Positions 16,193 through 25,402 of a stretch of 55,008 nucleotides of DNA are shown here, piece after piece. This DNA comes from an uncultured Thiodictyon sp. GTDB lineage: Bacteria; Pseudomonadota; Gammaproteobacteria; Chromatiales; Chromatiaceae. Within the stretch, counting starts at the first letter, position 1; every line of letters begins with the position of its first letter. The translations under genes and the position numbers were made by a program. The DNA lies in NCBI RefSeq assembly GCF_903946935.1, contig NZ_CAJAXH010000035.1, positions 1 through 55,008 on the forward strand, written 5' to 3'. The notes under the pieces are model-generated. The model saw only the letters and a list, made by a program, of their open reading frames with translations, was not told the DNA's origin and ran no database searches.

Positions 16193-17770
16193 TCATTCGC
16201 GCCCCGGATGCCTGAGGGTCTCCGCCCAAATCCCGCGACAGCCTGCGAGTGCTGCCGCATCGTCCAGCCCGGAAAAGCCGAAGCCGTTCCAGCGATAGGC
16301 GGCGATCCGGGTGCGCGTGGTCGCCGGGTCCGGCACCAGAAAGGAGTCGCCCCGGTGCAGTGCGCACAGGACTGCTGGGTCGTCCGGTGCGAGGGTGGCG
16401 TCGAGCAGCGGCCAGGCCAAAGCACTGCCGCGCCAGCGGGCAATCAGGCCCTTGGGCGCGAGTTCATAGACATACGGGCGCGGGTCATCCGCGTGATCGA
16501 GCGAGGACGGGTGGCGCTCCAGGGTCAACAGCAGGGGCGGACCCGCCGGCCCCGCGAATCGGCTTGCGTCCAGGCCCAGGAGTTCCAGCGGGCGGGTCTG
16601 CCAACGCGGTTGGTCGGACTCAAAGGCCGCGAGCGCGATCCGCGCGGGTGCGCCCGCCGTGTCCGCGGCGACTGACACCGGTCGCAACGTGAGGCCAGCC
16701 ACGCTGAAAGCTGGACCTAAGGCGACGGTGCAGGCGTCGAGCGGCGAGGGGGTCTGCGCAGTCGTCGCGACCAGCCGGGGAAAGGCGTCCCCGGCCGCAG
16801 TCTGGGTGCCGATCGGGTGGCAGCGCAGTCGTCCATCGCCGATCCGGCAGTCGGCCAGTACGCCCTCTTTGGTGGACGGGTATTTCTGGTCGAAGACATG
16901 ATTGCCGAGCGAATAGAAGACCGGCTTGCCGTTCAGACATTCAGCCGGTTGGACCACATGGGGATGGTGGCCGACGATCAGGTCCACGCCTTGGCTAATG
17001 AGCCAGCGCGCCGCTTGGCGCTGCTCGGTGGCGGGCCAGTCCAGCAGCTCGGTCCCCCAATGCACATAGACCACCACCAGGTTCGCCAGTCGGCGGGCCA
17101 GGCGCAGCCGCTGCGCGAGGAGCCACGACGGCAGGTTGAGGCGTCGGCCCTGCGCATCCGGCACCATCGAGAAGGCCACCAGGCCCAGGGTTACGCCGCC
17201 CAGGCGAACAAAGCGCGGCGAGCCGGCGAAGTCGATACTGTCCAATCCGGCGCGCGCCAGTGCCTCAGTGGTGGCCCTGAGCCCCGGCTCGCCCAGATCT
17301 GCGGCATGGTTGTTGGCGAGCCCCAGGGTACGAAAGCCCGCCGCGCTCAGGTATGGCACCGCGGCTGCCGGGATGGCAAAGCAGGGGCGGGGCGTCTGAG
17401 CGCAGTCGGCGCCGTCACCCACCGCGCCCTCCAGATTGCCCAGGACCCAATCGGCCTGGCGCAACAGCGGCGGCCAACCGTCCCAGGGCCCTCGGCCGGT
17501 CTTTTGCATCTGCGCCTGGACGTGGCGGGACAGGAGGATATCGCCGGTGAAGAGTAGCTGGACCTCACCGGCCACGCCCGCCAGGCCGCGGCGATCCTCT
17601 CCGGCGCTGGCCCAGAATGTGTACGGCAGCAGGACCAGGACGAACACGGTCCGCTTGAGCGTGAAAGTCGCGCCGGGAGCGCGGTCCAAGTCTCCGCCCC
17701 CCCTTGTGGGGGAGGGCGGGGTGGGGGAACGGCCGGCGCCCGCCACTTTCAACGGAATACGCACTTTCAT
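16193..17770 (-). CDS. CapA family (poly-gamma-glutamate synthesis-like) metallophosphoesterase
   Basis: The core has all CapA/PGA_cap motifs in order: LLFTGDILLSRH, LGNLEG, LGLANNHAADLG, VYVHWGTE, LIVGHHPHVVQ and FYSLGNHVFDQ. These give a metallophosphoesterase-like fold. The protein is probably exported or membrane-anchored through the hydrophobic stretch VFVLVLLPYTFWASAG. The open frame allows ATG 17770 (525 residues), but the first 35 codons run through a GC-rich hairpin sequence typical of intergenic repeats. GTG 17647, just before the hydrophobic segment, may be the true start (484 residues). The specific substrate cannot be told, and there are no capsule genes nearby. Confidence 0.82.
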   Translation of the reverse strand: MKVRIPLKVAGAGRSPTPPSPTRGGGDLDRAPGATFTLKRTVFVLVLLPYTFWASAGEDRRGLAGVAGEVQLLFTGDILLSRHVQAQMQKTGRGPWDGWPPLLRQADWVLGNLEGAVGDGADCAQTPRPCFAIPAAAVPYLSAAGFRTLGLANNHAADLGEPGLRATTEALARAGLDSIDFAGSPRFVRLGGVTLGLVAFSMVPDAQGRRLNLPSWLLAQRLRLARRLANLVVVYVHWGTELLDWPATEQRQAARWLISQGVDLIVGHHPHVVQPAECLNGKPVFYSLGNHVFDQKYPSTKEGVLADCRIGDGRLRCHPIGTQTAAGDAFPRLVATTAQTPSPLDACTVALGPAFSVAGLTLRPVSVAADTAGAPARIALAAFESDQPRWQTRPLELLGLDASRFAGPAGPPLLLTLERHPSSLDHADDPRPYVYELAPKGLIARWRGSALAWPLLDATLAPDDPAVLCALHRGDSFLVPDPATTRTRIAAYRWNGFGFSGLDDAAALAGCRGIWAETLRHPGRE

Positions 17771-17788
17771 CCTAAATCCGGAACTTGC

Positions 17789-17918
17789 TCACGCCAAGGC
17801 GCCAAGACGCCACGAAAAATCAAGAGTATGTGGACAGCATCCGAATCACCCGACGGGTGAGTTACCACGCGGCGATAACGCATTGTTAACCCTTGGCGAG
17901 CTTGGCGCCTTGGCGTGA
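17789..17918. repeat. 130-bp inverted-repeat element, copy 1
   Basis: TCACGCCAAGGCGCCAAG at the left end pairs with CTTGGCGCCTTGGCGTGA at the right end. The inside has GCATCC and GCGGCGAT blocks that recur in the copy at 20827-20957. The element fills most of the gap between capA-like and DUF3160 genes. It has no reading frame of note and is probably a non-autonomous mobile or REP-type repeat. Confidence 0.8.
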
Positions 17919-17977
17919 GAACTGCTTTTTCCAGGTTCATCGTTCGAGGTGGCGCTCGGGAGCCATGGCGGTTGTGG

Positions 17978-20788
17978 TCAGAACGGGTCCTCCTCGGGCA
18001 GGCCTTGCCGTGACACGAAGGGGGCGATCCAGGCCGGATGGGCCTGGCTCCCGAGCATCTCCCGCCAGGCGGCGTCATCCAAGAGCTGCGGCGAGGCAAA
18101 CTCATAGAACGAATAGACGCCCCCCTTGACCAGTTGCCGGCGTCCATAGAATGGCACCAACCGATCCCACTCCATGGGGCGGCCCACCGCGGCCATCAGG
18201 TAGGGACCGTCGCCCGCCACGTCGGCGATCTTGGGCATGGGGTCCGGGTTCGACAGTGCCAGTTCCTTGTTGGCCAGGCTCTTGAACACCAGGAAATGGT
18301 GCTCGGCGACCCTGGCCACATGATAAATCGCCTCGTAGTCCGCGCTGCTCAGTGCCTCGCCGCGTCCTTGTCGTTCGGCGATGTCCTTGAATCGCCTGGC
18401 CTCGTCCGCGCTGCCGCGCAGCCGCACGGACACCGCCTGGCGCACGGGCTCCAGGTCGCCCAACTCCTCGGTGGCCATCTCGCCGCGCAGAATGCCCTGG
18501 TTGTCGTCCACCAGAGCGACGAGCGCATCAAACAGTGCGGCGATGGCCTCGAAGGTACGGGGGTCCGGCTCCACCGCGCCGCGTGGCGGGCTGAATACGA
18601 TGTTCTCGAAACCGGACTCGCCGGCCTCGGCGGTGATCCGCTCGTTGACCAGCACGGTGGCGTGGCGCAGCGTCGCCCAGGAGGCCAGGCCGGTCTGTAG
18701 CCGCTTGGCCTGCCATAAGGCCCCATCGCCCTGGCCGGGTGCCTTCAGGTCCCCCGCCCATTGCATCGCCAGTGCGTCGATCCAGCGGTTGTAGAGGTCG
18801 CCGCGCGTCCCCGCGGTCCGGCGTTGCGCCAGTTCCCCGAGGACCGCTCGTAGCGGCGGATAGCGGTCGAGGTCGTCCCGCAGCAGGCTGGCCGCCAAGG
18901 GGCTGCCCAGGACCGCGGCGATGTCGAGCGCCGAGGGGAGCATGCGCGGACCCGTGGGGCCGGCGATCTGCTCCGCCGGCGGCCACTGGGGGTGAAAGAC
19001 AGTTGAGAGCAGTATCTCGTTGTCGAACCCCCAGGAGAGCGGGAACAGCGCCGCATCATCGGTCGGATGCCGGGCGTAGGCGGGCAGGGCGTTGCCGCCA
19101 CCCCAGACCAGCGGGGCGCGCGAGGGTGCGATGAAGGCGCGGTAGGGCGCTATCCAGCGCGCTGCCTGCTCGCTCACCGCTGGCGGCAGGCCCCGCAGGT
19201 CTGCCACGGGGGTGCCCGTAGGCGCGAGCTTGGTGAGATAGGTGAAGGCCTTGAAATAGGTCTGGAACTCCGGGTCCGCGCCATAGTGTCCGCGCGGTAG
19301 GAGTTCGCCGTAATTGAGCCGCACCCCCAGGGCCGGCGACAGCTCCTCCCCTTGGGCGCGCCGGATCAGGGCGACCTCTGCGTCCGCTGCTTTGGGGTCG
19401 CGCAGCGCGGCGAGCGTGGCGAAGACCCGCGCCCAGGGCGAGGTTGAGCCCGCGCCCCGGTAATAGCGGTCGGCCGCGGTCACCAGGTCCCAGAAGGCGG
19501 GGATCGTCTGGTGCCGCTCGGTGCTGATGAAGAGCCCTTCATAGGCGGCCGCCAGCAGTTCCCAAAAGATGTCGGTCGTGACCAGATAGGGACGCGCCGG
19601 GGTCGGCGCACCCCAGTCGTCCATGGAATAGGACTCTGTTTCATAGAGGCTGTAGACCTGATCCAGGTCCAGGTCGCGCAACAGCCCGCCGCGTTGCTCG
19701 ATCAGTTCGCGATCCGGCGCCGCCTGGGCAAATAGCCAGGCGTTGGTCACGTCCGCCAGCGGGACGGCGATCGGGCAATAGACCAGGCGGGAGCCCGCCT
19801 CCGTGCGCTCGACCCCGACCAGGCCGCGACCGTCCGGGACCGAGGAGGGCGTGCCGGCGAAGCGATGCCCCGCGCACTGGGCGGTCCTGGTCCGCCCCCG
19901 GTCGAGGATGACCGTTACCCCATCGGTCCCGGGCCGCCACTGGATCAGCCCCAGCCCGTTGGGCGTCGGGGTGACTGAGCCCCCCTGCAAGGTATCCTCG
20001 AAGAGGACCCGGGCGCTGGCCCAGTGGTCCCCGGCATAGTTGGCCACGCGGAAGCGATGCCCCTGGTCTTCCCACAACAGTAGATGGCCGCCGGGGTGGA
20101 AGGCCAGCGGCAGGGCCCAATTGGCCGTGATCTCGCTGGGTGGGCCGTCGGTGTCCGGTACGCGCGCGAGGCCGCTTTTGGGTCCGAGCACCTGATAGCC
20201 GCGCCGTCCGTCCTCGGTGATTGAGCGGATCGCATAGCGCCCGTCCGCCCCCTTGAGCCCGAAGAACAGGCGATAGGCCAGGACCGGGTTGCCGGCCTTG
20301 TCGCGCCCGGTCTCGAAGGGGCGGGGACCGACCAGCAGGCGCCGAATCTCGCGCGGCGAGCGATAGACGATCTCCATCTGGCGGTGTTTCGGGTCGGCCG
20401 CGATCCGGGCGATGACCTGTTCGTCGCCTTGGGTACCGGCCAGAAAGAGGTGTTCCCCGCGCGGGTGCCAGGCCAGTGCCCGGGCTTTGAGGCCGGCGGG
20501 GAGCGCCCAGTCGGCGACCGGCCGGGTCCCGTCCAGGGTCCAGAGTCGCAGGACCAGCCCGGCGTCAGCTCGCCGTACCAGGACGGCGACCGTGGCGCCC
20601 GCCGGCGAGACATCGGTGTCGATCGCCGTCTCACCCGCGCCCAGGGCCAGGTTGGTCTCGGCCGTGGGTGAAGGGCTGACCGTGAGCGGTGGGGGATCGA
20701 AGCGATCCGCCGCCGCTGCGCCCGCCCCGGCGAGCAGGGCGAGTACGGCGAGTACGCCCAGGGTCAGGAAGTGCCGATGTTTCATCAT
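17978..20788 (-). CDS. Large secreted DUF3160 protein
   Basis: The 936-residue product begins with a signal peptide (residues 1-27, ending AGAAAA). Residues 50-370 look like a beta-propeller (repeated short strands such as GATVAVLVRRADAGLVLRLWTLD and HPRGEHLFLAG). From about residue 385 follows the DUF3160 domain, recognisable by SYSMDDW, PYLVTTDIFWE, YNRWIDALAMQW and WATLRHATVLV. The domain occurs in bacterial and archaeal secreted proteins without known activity. It is a single-gene unit, flanked on both sides by copies of the same 130-bp inverted-repeat element. Confidence 0.85.
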   Translation of the reverse strand: MMKHRHFLTLGVLAVLALLAGAGAAAADRFDPPPLTVSPSPTAETNLALGAGETAIDTDVSPAGATVAVLVRRADAGLVLRLWTLDGTRPVADWALPAGLKARALAWHPRGEHLFLAGTQGDEQVIARIAADPKHRQMEIVYRSPREIRRLLVGPRPFETGRDKAGNPVLAYRLFFGLKGADGRYAIRSITEDGRRGYQVLGPKSGLARVPDTDGPPSEITANWALPLAFHPGGHLLLWEDQGHRFRVANYAGDHWASARVLFEDTLQGGSVTPTPNGLGLIQWRPGTDGVTVILDRGRTRTAQCAGHRFAGTPSSVPDGRGLVGVERTEAGSRLVYCPIAVPLADVTNAWLFAQAAPDRELIEQRGGLLRDLDLDQVYSLYETESYSMDDWGAPTPARPYLVTTDIFWELLAAAYEGLFISTERHQTIPAFWDLVTAADRYYRGAGSTSPWARVFATLAALRDPKAADAEVALIRRAQGEELSPALGVRLNYGELLPRGHYGADPEFQTYFKAFTYLTKLAPTGTPVADLRGLPPAVSEQAARWIAPYRAFIAPSRAPLVWGGGNALPAYARHPTDDAALFPLSWGFDNEILLSTVFHPQWPPAEQIAGPTGPRMLPSALDIAAVLGSPLAASLLRDDLDRYPPLRAVLGELAQRRTAGTRGDLYNRWIDALAMQWAGDLKAPGQGDGALWQAKRLQTGLASWATLRHATVLVNERITAEAGESGFENIVFSPPRGAVEPDPRTFEAIAALFDALVALVDDNQGILRGEMATEELGDLEPVRQAVSVRLRGSADEARRFKDIAERQGRGEALSSADYEAIYHVARVAEHHFLVFKSLANKELALSNPDPMPKIADVAGDGPYLMAAVGRPMEWDRLVPFYGRRQLVKGGVYSFYEFASPQLLDDAAWREMLGSQAHPAWIAPFVSRQGLPEEDPF

Positions 20789-20826
20789 AAGGCTCCCAAG
20801 GATTTAAGCCGAAATCCGGTCATTGC

Positions 20827-20957
20827 TCACGCCAAGGCGCCAAGCTCGCCAAGCAATACGAAAAGGGCCGGCCCGGCATCCAGACGATGCGCCGCGTGGG
20901 CTCCCCAGCAGCGATCAGCGACTGAGAAACCTTGGCGGGCTTGGCGCCTTGGCGTGA
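20827..20957. repeat. 131-bp inverted-repeat element, copy 2
   Basis: The same ends as at 17789-17918 (TCACGCCAAGGCGCCAAG and CTTGGCGCCTTGGCGTGA) and nearly the same length, in the same orientation, with partly matching interior. It lies upstream of the DUF3160 gene, in the 350-bp gap before leuA. The rest of that gap (20958-21138) shows no hairpin, leader peptide or other signal that I can support. Confidence 0.8.
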
Positions 20958-21138
20958 CAACGATGAATCTTACGGCGAAACCGGGGGCGCGCAAGGCATC
21001 GGTTAGCGCTCAATGGGGTCGTCGCTGGAAAATTAGCAGGAAGTTGCGCGACTGATCGGCTTGGCGACCGAAATGGCAATCCACTGGCGTGCCTTTCGGC
21101 GTAACCTTTGCCTCGTCAGCCAACCAAGCGAGCAGCCC

Positions 21139-22833
21139 ATGATCCCCTTCGACCACCGCAAATATCGTCCAGGTCCGGTGTTGGCCATGCCGCAGCGGCA
21201 GTGGCCAGACCGTACCATCCTCAAGGCGCCCGTGTGGGCCAGCGTGGATCTCCGCGACGGCAATCAGGCCCTGTTGGAGCCGATGGGGCCGGCGCAGAAG
21301 CGGCGCTTGTGGCAGCTCCTGGTGCGCTTGGGACTCAAAGAGATCGAGGTCGGTTTCCCGGCCGCCAGCGAGCCGGACTATGCCTTTGTGCGCTGGCTCA
21401 TTGAGGAAGACCAGATCCCGGCGGATGTGACCATCCAGGTCCTGGTGCAGGCGCGCGAGGAGCTGATCCGGCGGACCTTCGAGTCGCTCGTCGGGGCGCC
21501 GCGGGCGATTGTCCACCTCTACAACTCCACCTCCCCGGTGCAGCGGGACTGGGTGTTCGGGAGCGACCGGGCGGGCGTGAAGGCGATTGCCGTGCAGGGC
21601 GCCCGCTGGGTGCGTGAGGCCGCCGGCCGGTATCCGGACACGCACTGGTCATTCCAGTATTCGCCAGAGAGCTTCACCAACACGGAGCCGGACTATGCGT
21701 TGGAGGTCTGTGAGGCGGTAATGGCGGTGTGGGAGCCGACCCCCGCGCACCCCTGTATCATCAACCTGCCGGCGACCGTGGAGGTGGCGAGCCCCAACCG
21801 CTTTGCCGACCAGGTGGAGTGGTTTGCGACCCATGTGAGTCGGCGCGACGCGCTGATCCTCTCGGTCCATACCCACAACGACCGGGGCGGGGCGGTGGCG
21901 GCGGCCGAGTTGGCACTGCTCGCTGGGGCGGACCGGGTGGAGGGGACCCTGCTCGGCAACGGCGAGCGCACCGGGAATATGGACCTGGTGACGCTTGCGA
22001 TGAACCTCTATAGCCAGGGGATCGACCCGGGGCTCGATCTCAGCCACCCGGACGAGATCCTGGCGGTGGTGGCCGACTGTACCGGGATCGCGACCCACCC
22101 CCGACACCCCTGGGTGGGCGAACTGGTCTATACCGCCTTCTCCGGCAGTCACCAGGACGCGATCCGCAAGTCGCTCAAGCGGCAGACGGCGGACGCCCCC
22201 TGGCAGGTGGCCTATCTGCCGATCGACCCGCGGGACCTCGGTCGGTCCTACCAGGAGGTGGTGCGGGTCAACAGCCAGTCCGGCAAGGGCGGGGTGGCCT
22301 TCGTGATGGAGCGGGAGTATGGTCTGAACCTGCCCCGCTGGCTCCAGGTTGAACTGGCCCAGTTGGTGCAGCGCGAGAGCGAGCGCAGCGGCGGCGAGGT
22401 CGATGGGGTGGGGATCGAGCGTCTGTTTCGGGAGCATTTTGTGCGCGAGGACGGGCCGCGTCGGCTCTTGAGCTATCGGTTGATCCGTAACCGGCACGAC
22501 CAGATCGAGGTGCGGATCGGCGACCCCACGGGCGATTACACGCTGCGCGGGGACGGCCAGGGGGCGATTGCCGCCTTTGTCGATGCCTGGATCGGCCGGG
22601 CGGGTCAGGCCATTCAGGTGCTGGACTACCAGGAGCACGCCATCGGTGCCGGGACCGATGCCGAGGCCGCGGCCTATGTGCTGCTCAACCTGGACGGCGC
22701 ACGGGTGGCCGGGGCGGCCATCGACCGGGATGTGGTCGGGGCCTCGCTCAAGGCGGTCCTGGCCGCCCTGAACCGGGCGGTGCCGGTGGCCGCGGTGGAC
22801 GCGCCGGCGCTGGATGAGGCCGTTGCGGCCTAG
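21139..22833 (+). CDS. leuA: 2-isopropylmalate synthase, long (LeuA type 2) form
   Basis: This enzyme condenses acetyl-CoA with 2-oxoisovalerate, the first committed step of leucine synthesis. The 564-residue protein carries the metal-binding DLRDGNQA motif (Asp37-Asp40), HTHNDRGG (His244, His246), GNGERTGN, and a C-terminal LeuA regulatory domain (RIGDPTGDYTLRGDGQGAIAAF region) that binds leucine in the family. The length and the MIPFDHRKYRP start match the longer form also found in actinobacteria and fungi. ATG 21139 is chosen on that basis; the frame is open back to 21061. No attenuator-like leader is seen. leuB, leuC and leuD are not in the window; the ilv genes lie 15 kb downstream. Confidence 0.93.
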   Translation: MIPFDHRKYRPGPVLAMPQRQWPDRTILKAPVWASVDLRDGNQALLEPMGPAQKRRLWQLLVRLGLKEIEVGFPAASEPDYAFVRWLIEEDQIPADVTIQVLVQAREELIRRTFESLVGAPRAIVHLYNSTSPVQRDWVFGSDRAGVKAIAVQGARWVREAAGRYPDTHWSFQYSPESFTNTEPDYALEVCEAVMAVWEPTPAHPCIINLPATVEVASPNRFADQVEWFATHVSRRDALILSVHTHNDRGGAVAAAELALLAGADRVEGTLLGNGERTGNMDLVTLAMNLYSQGIDPGLDLSHPDEILAVVADCTGIATHPRHPWVGELVYTAFSGSHQDAIRKSLKRQTADAPWQVAYLPIDPRDLGRSYQEVVRVNSQSGKGGVAFVMEREYGLNLPRWLQVELAQLVQRESERSGGEVDGVGIERLFREHFVREDGPRRLLSYRLIRNRHDQIEVRIGDPTGDYTLRGDGQGAIAAFVDAWIGRAGQAIQVLDYQEHAIGAGTDAEAAAYVLLNLDGARVAGAAIDRDVVGASLKAVLAALNRAVPVAAVDAPALDEAVAA

Positions 22834-22873
22834 CACACCGCGGGCGTGTCCGTTCATCCTAGAAGAGTATTTC

Positions 22874-23027
22874 GCCGCCAATGAACGCAAGAGAACGCAA
22901 ATAAATATAATGGGTTATCCGCTGTTCGCTGAGGTGGGCAGTGTGCCCGGCGGGCGCGCCGAGCTTGCTCGAGGCAAACCAATAGGCCACTTATTTATTT
23001 TGCGTTTCTTTGTGTTCATTTGCGGCT
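22874..23027. repeat. Inverted-repeat element with GAACGCAAATAAA arms, copy 1
   Basis: The left arm, GCCGCCAATGAACGCAAGAG and onward to AACGCAAATAAAT, is matched by the reverse complement of the right arm (ATTTTGCGTTTCTTTG, then TGTTCATTTGCGGC). The two arms are each about 32 bp and enclose about 90 bp. The arms are markedly AT-rich against the surrounding DNA. A related element is at 40354-40555. The right arm lies inside the reading frame of the polysaccharide deacetylase and encodes its hydrophobic N-terminus. Confidence 0.8.
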
Positions 23028-24352
23028 TAACTGCTCTTCTTGGATCCGACCTGCTCGCCCTCGCGTTCGACCCAGACCAGGGCGGGACCGCACGCGCGTC
23101 GCTGCCCTGGTCCAACACCCCACCAGGTGCGCAGCGGGTCGTCGACGTGCCCCAATTCGTTTCTATTACCTCCGACGACAACTTCGGCGACGAGGCGGTG
23201 TATCGCCCGGTGGGCGGTATGCAGGGCTATCTCGACCTGCTGGCGGACTGGAAGAATCCGGTGGATACGAAGGGCCGGATGCCATTCGATGCAACGCCCG
23301 TGCGGGGTACCTTCTTCTTGACGACCCGATATATGGATGCCCAGTGGAAGCCATCCAACGATCTGCCCGTCTGGCGCGCGGGATTTGCCGCTGGACATGA
23401 GATGGCCAATCACACCTATGCCCATTACAATGGCGGGTCCTGGGTGCTCGGCATGGAGTTGAACTCGGCCAATACCTCAGGCCTCCCCGGCGAGGAGGAG
23501 AATTGTTGCGGCGCTCGCGATTGGTCGATTGGGCAGTGGACCACCGAGATCAAGAAGGCCAACGACATGCTGTTGGGTCAGGCTGGCGTCGGTGCGACTC
23601 AAGCGGACATCGGCGGATTTCGCGCCCCGTTGCTTGGGTATAACGACGCGGCCTTGAGCTCGCTCTCCAGGCTCGCCTATCGGTACGATTCGAGCATACC
23701 CAACTGCTTCGGTAAAGGCGATGACGGCAGCCAGTGCTCCTGGCCCTATACTCTGGATGAGGGTAGTCGGGATGCAGATGCCATGACGAAAGCGTTCGGG
23801 TGGGCGCCGGTGGGTGCGCACCCAGGGCTTTGGGAAGTGGGGCCGACGACCTTTTTCGTCCCCGCTGACGCGCTCGCGACTCGGTACGCATTCCGGGCCG
23901 GGCTGGGTCGGCGTATTGCGAGCGCCATGCGCCACAACGCGGTTGTCGGCGCTAACGCTCGCCCGCTGACCGGTCGCTTCAGCTATCCCACGGTGTTCGA
24001 TCCAACCACCGGTGCCTTCTCCGGGCTCGACTACGGCTTGCTGATCGACGCCGGGGTGACACCCGCTGAGATGCTCGCGATCCTGAAATATACGCTCGAT
24101 CGACACCTGGCCGGCAACCGGGCGCCATTCATCCTCTGCACTCACTCATTCCTCTATGCCTTCGGCCGGGTCCCCAACGCCGCGGGCGAGATCGAAAACT
24201 CAGACACCCCGACCCTGGCTATCCGCGACGCTCGTTGGGCCGCGTTGGCGGCCTTCATGCGCTACGCCCACGCCCAGCCCGCGGTGCGGATGGTCCCGGT
24301 GAGGGCGGTCGTGTCCTACATGACGCATTATGCGATTAGCCGTCCGCAATAG
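22910..24352 (+). CDS. Polysaccharide deacetylase-like (CE4/NodB fold) protein, probably exported
   Basis: The catalytic region shows the NodB-type metal triad: SITSDDNFGDE supplies the aspartates and AGHEMANHTYAHYN supplies the two histidines; GGFRAPLLGYND resembles motif 3. The family deacetylates N- or O-acetylated sugars of cell-wall or exopolysaccharide chains. The product is up to 480 residues from ATG 22910. The N-terminus is unusual: LRFFVFICGLTALLG, which would serve as a signal peptide, is encoded by the right arm of an interspersed repeat. TTG 23000 directly before this segment is another possible start (450 residues). The frame remains open to 22814, but that part overlaps leuA. 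The protein has several cysteines (NCCGARDW, SIPNCFGKGDDGSQCSW) that could form disulfides outside the cytoplasm. Confidence 0.8.
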   Translation: MGYPLFAEVGSVPGGRAELARGKPIGHLFILRFFVFICGLTALLGSDLLALAFDPDQGGTARASLPWSNTPPGAQRVVDVPQFVSITSDDNFGDEAVYRPVGGMQGYLDLLADWKNPVDTKGRMPFDATPVRGTFFLTTRYMDAQWKPSNDLPVWRAGFAAGHEMANHTYAHYNGGSWVLGMELNSANTSGLPGEEENCCGARDWSIGQWTTEIKKANDMLLGQAGVGATQADIGGFRAPLLGYNDAALSSLSRLAYRYDSSIPNCFGKGDDGSQCSWPYTLDEGSRDADAMTKAFGWAPVGAHPGLWEVGPTTFFVPADALATRYAFRAGLGRRIASAMRHNAVVGANARPLTGRFSYPTVFDPTTGAFSGLDYGLLIDAGVTPAEMLAILKYTLDRHLAGNRAPFILCTHSFLYAFGRVPNAAGEIENSDTPTLAIRDARWAALAAFMRYAHAQPAVRMVPVRAVVSYMTHYAISRPQ

Positions 24353-24363
24353 CTGATCGGCTC

Positions 24364-24939
24364 TCAGGGGTTTACCAGCACGCGCTCATACATATCGCCC
24401 AAGCGTAGCCGACACTCCAGCGCGGCCAGGTCGATGCTCTCGTCGATCTCCCGATATTCGGTCAGCAGCCAGCGGTTATTGGACTCACGGACGTAGTGCT
24501 CTACCCGGCATTCGCTTTGTGCGACCAGCAGATAATGGCGCAATGATGCCACGGTACGATAGTGTCGGAACTTGGCGCCGCGATCATATTGCTCAGTCGA
24601 GTCGGATAGCACCTCGATGATGACTACCGGGTTGAGCAGGGTGTCGACTGCGGCGTCCTCGAATTGTGGCTCGCCGCAGACGGCTGCGATATCCGGATAG
24701 GTATACATGCCGGTCTTGCTGACCTTGACCCGCATGTCGTTGTTATAAACTTCGCAGGGTTTGCCGCGCATTTGGGTATGCAGACTGGCAGCGATATTGA
24801 GGCACACTAAATTGTGTTCCCGGCTCGCCCCGGTCATGGCATAGATCTCGCCATCGAAATATTCGTGGCGGGTTTCCTGTTGGCGTTCCCAGACCAGATA
24901 GTCCTTGGGTGTCAGGTGTGGTTTCGGCTGTGTGTTCAT
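24364..24939 (-). CDS. Uma2 family (DUF820) putative PD-(D/E)XK endonuclease
   Basis: A 191-residue protein with the Uma2 pattern: LTPKDYLVWERQQETRHEYFDGEIYAMTGAS at the N-terminus and the nuclease core YPDIAAVCG, then VIIEVLSDSTEQYDRGAKFRHYR, giving the Asp, Glu and Lys expected of the PD-(D/E)XK fold. The family is very common in cyanobacteria and Chromatiaceae and its role is unknown; a link to mobile DNA has been suggested. I chose ATG 24939; the frame extends to 25011 without a ribosome-binding site. It converges with the deacetylase gene, 11 bp apart. Confidence 0.87.
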   Translation of the reverse strand: MNTQPKPHLTPKDYLVWERQQETRHEYFDGEIYAMTGASREHNLVCLNIAASLHTQMRGKPCEVYNNDMRVKVSKTGMYTYPDIAAVCGEPQFEDAAVDTLLNPVVIIEVLSDSTEQYDRGAKFRHYRTVASLRHYLLVAQSECRVEHYVRESNNRWLLTEYREIDESIDLAALECRLRLGDMYERVLVNP

Positions 24940-25402
24940 GCATGCACCCTGGAAGCGGAGATGGGCGATTGTATGCCTCGCACCGGGGATTGGGTAACCT
25001 GTCTCGCGCACACGCTAAGGCTGGTGCTGTTGGCTCCGGTTCGCCGACTGGCCGGCAGCGCCAACAGAACCTCGCCGCAACGCCGGGCGTGTGCCTAGTG
25101 TCGGCCGCCGGGGCACGAGGCGCGCAGCGCCTGACACATGCGTGCCACCGCTGGAGCGGTGGCGCGAGCACCGGGGGGCGCGGCCGAAATGCTGATCAAG
25201 GCCGCAATGCACCGCTTGGTCCGCCTTCGCCGTAAACAATGCGCGCGCGAAACCCTCTCCTAGAGGCGCGACCCCACCCCCACCACCGACCGTCCAGGCT
25301 GCCAGTAAAGCGCGCGCGCAAGGAACCTGGCAAACTGCACAGTTCCGAGGAGCCGCCGGCACCCGCCCCGACTTCTGCACCCACCGACGAGGCCCGAGAT
25401 CC
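24940..25402. other. 463-bp intergenic region without a recognisable gene
   Basis: The gap between the divergent Uma2 and trpB genes. One clear hairpin is GCCACCGCT-GG-AGCGGTGGC at 25144-25163 (9-bp stem). There is no poly-T after it, no tRNA shape, and no open frame that I can support. Both promoters should lie here. Confidence 0.5.
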
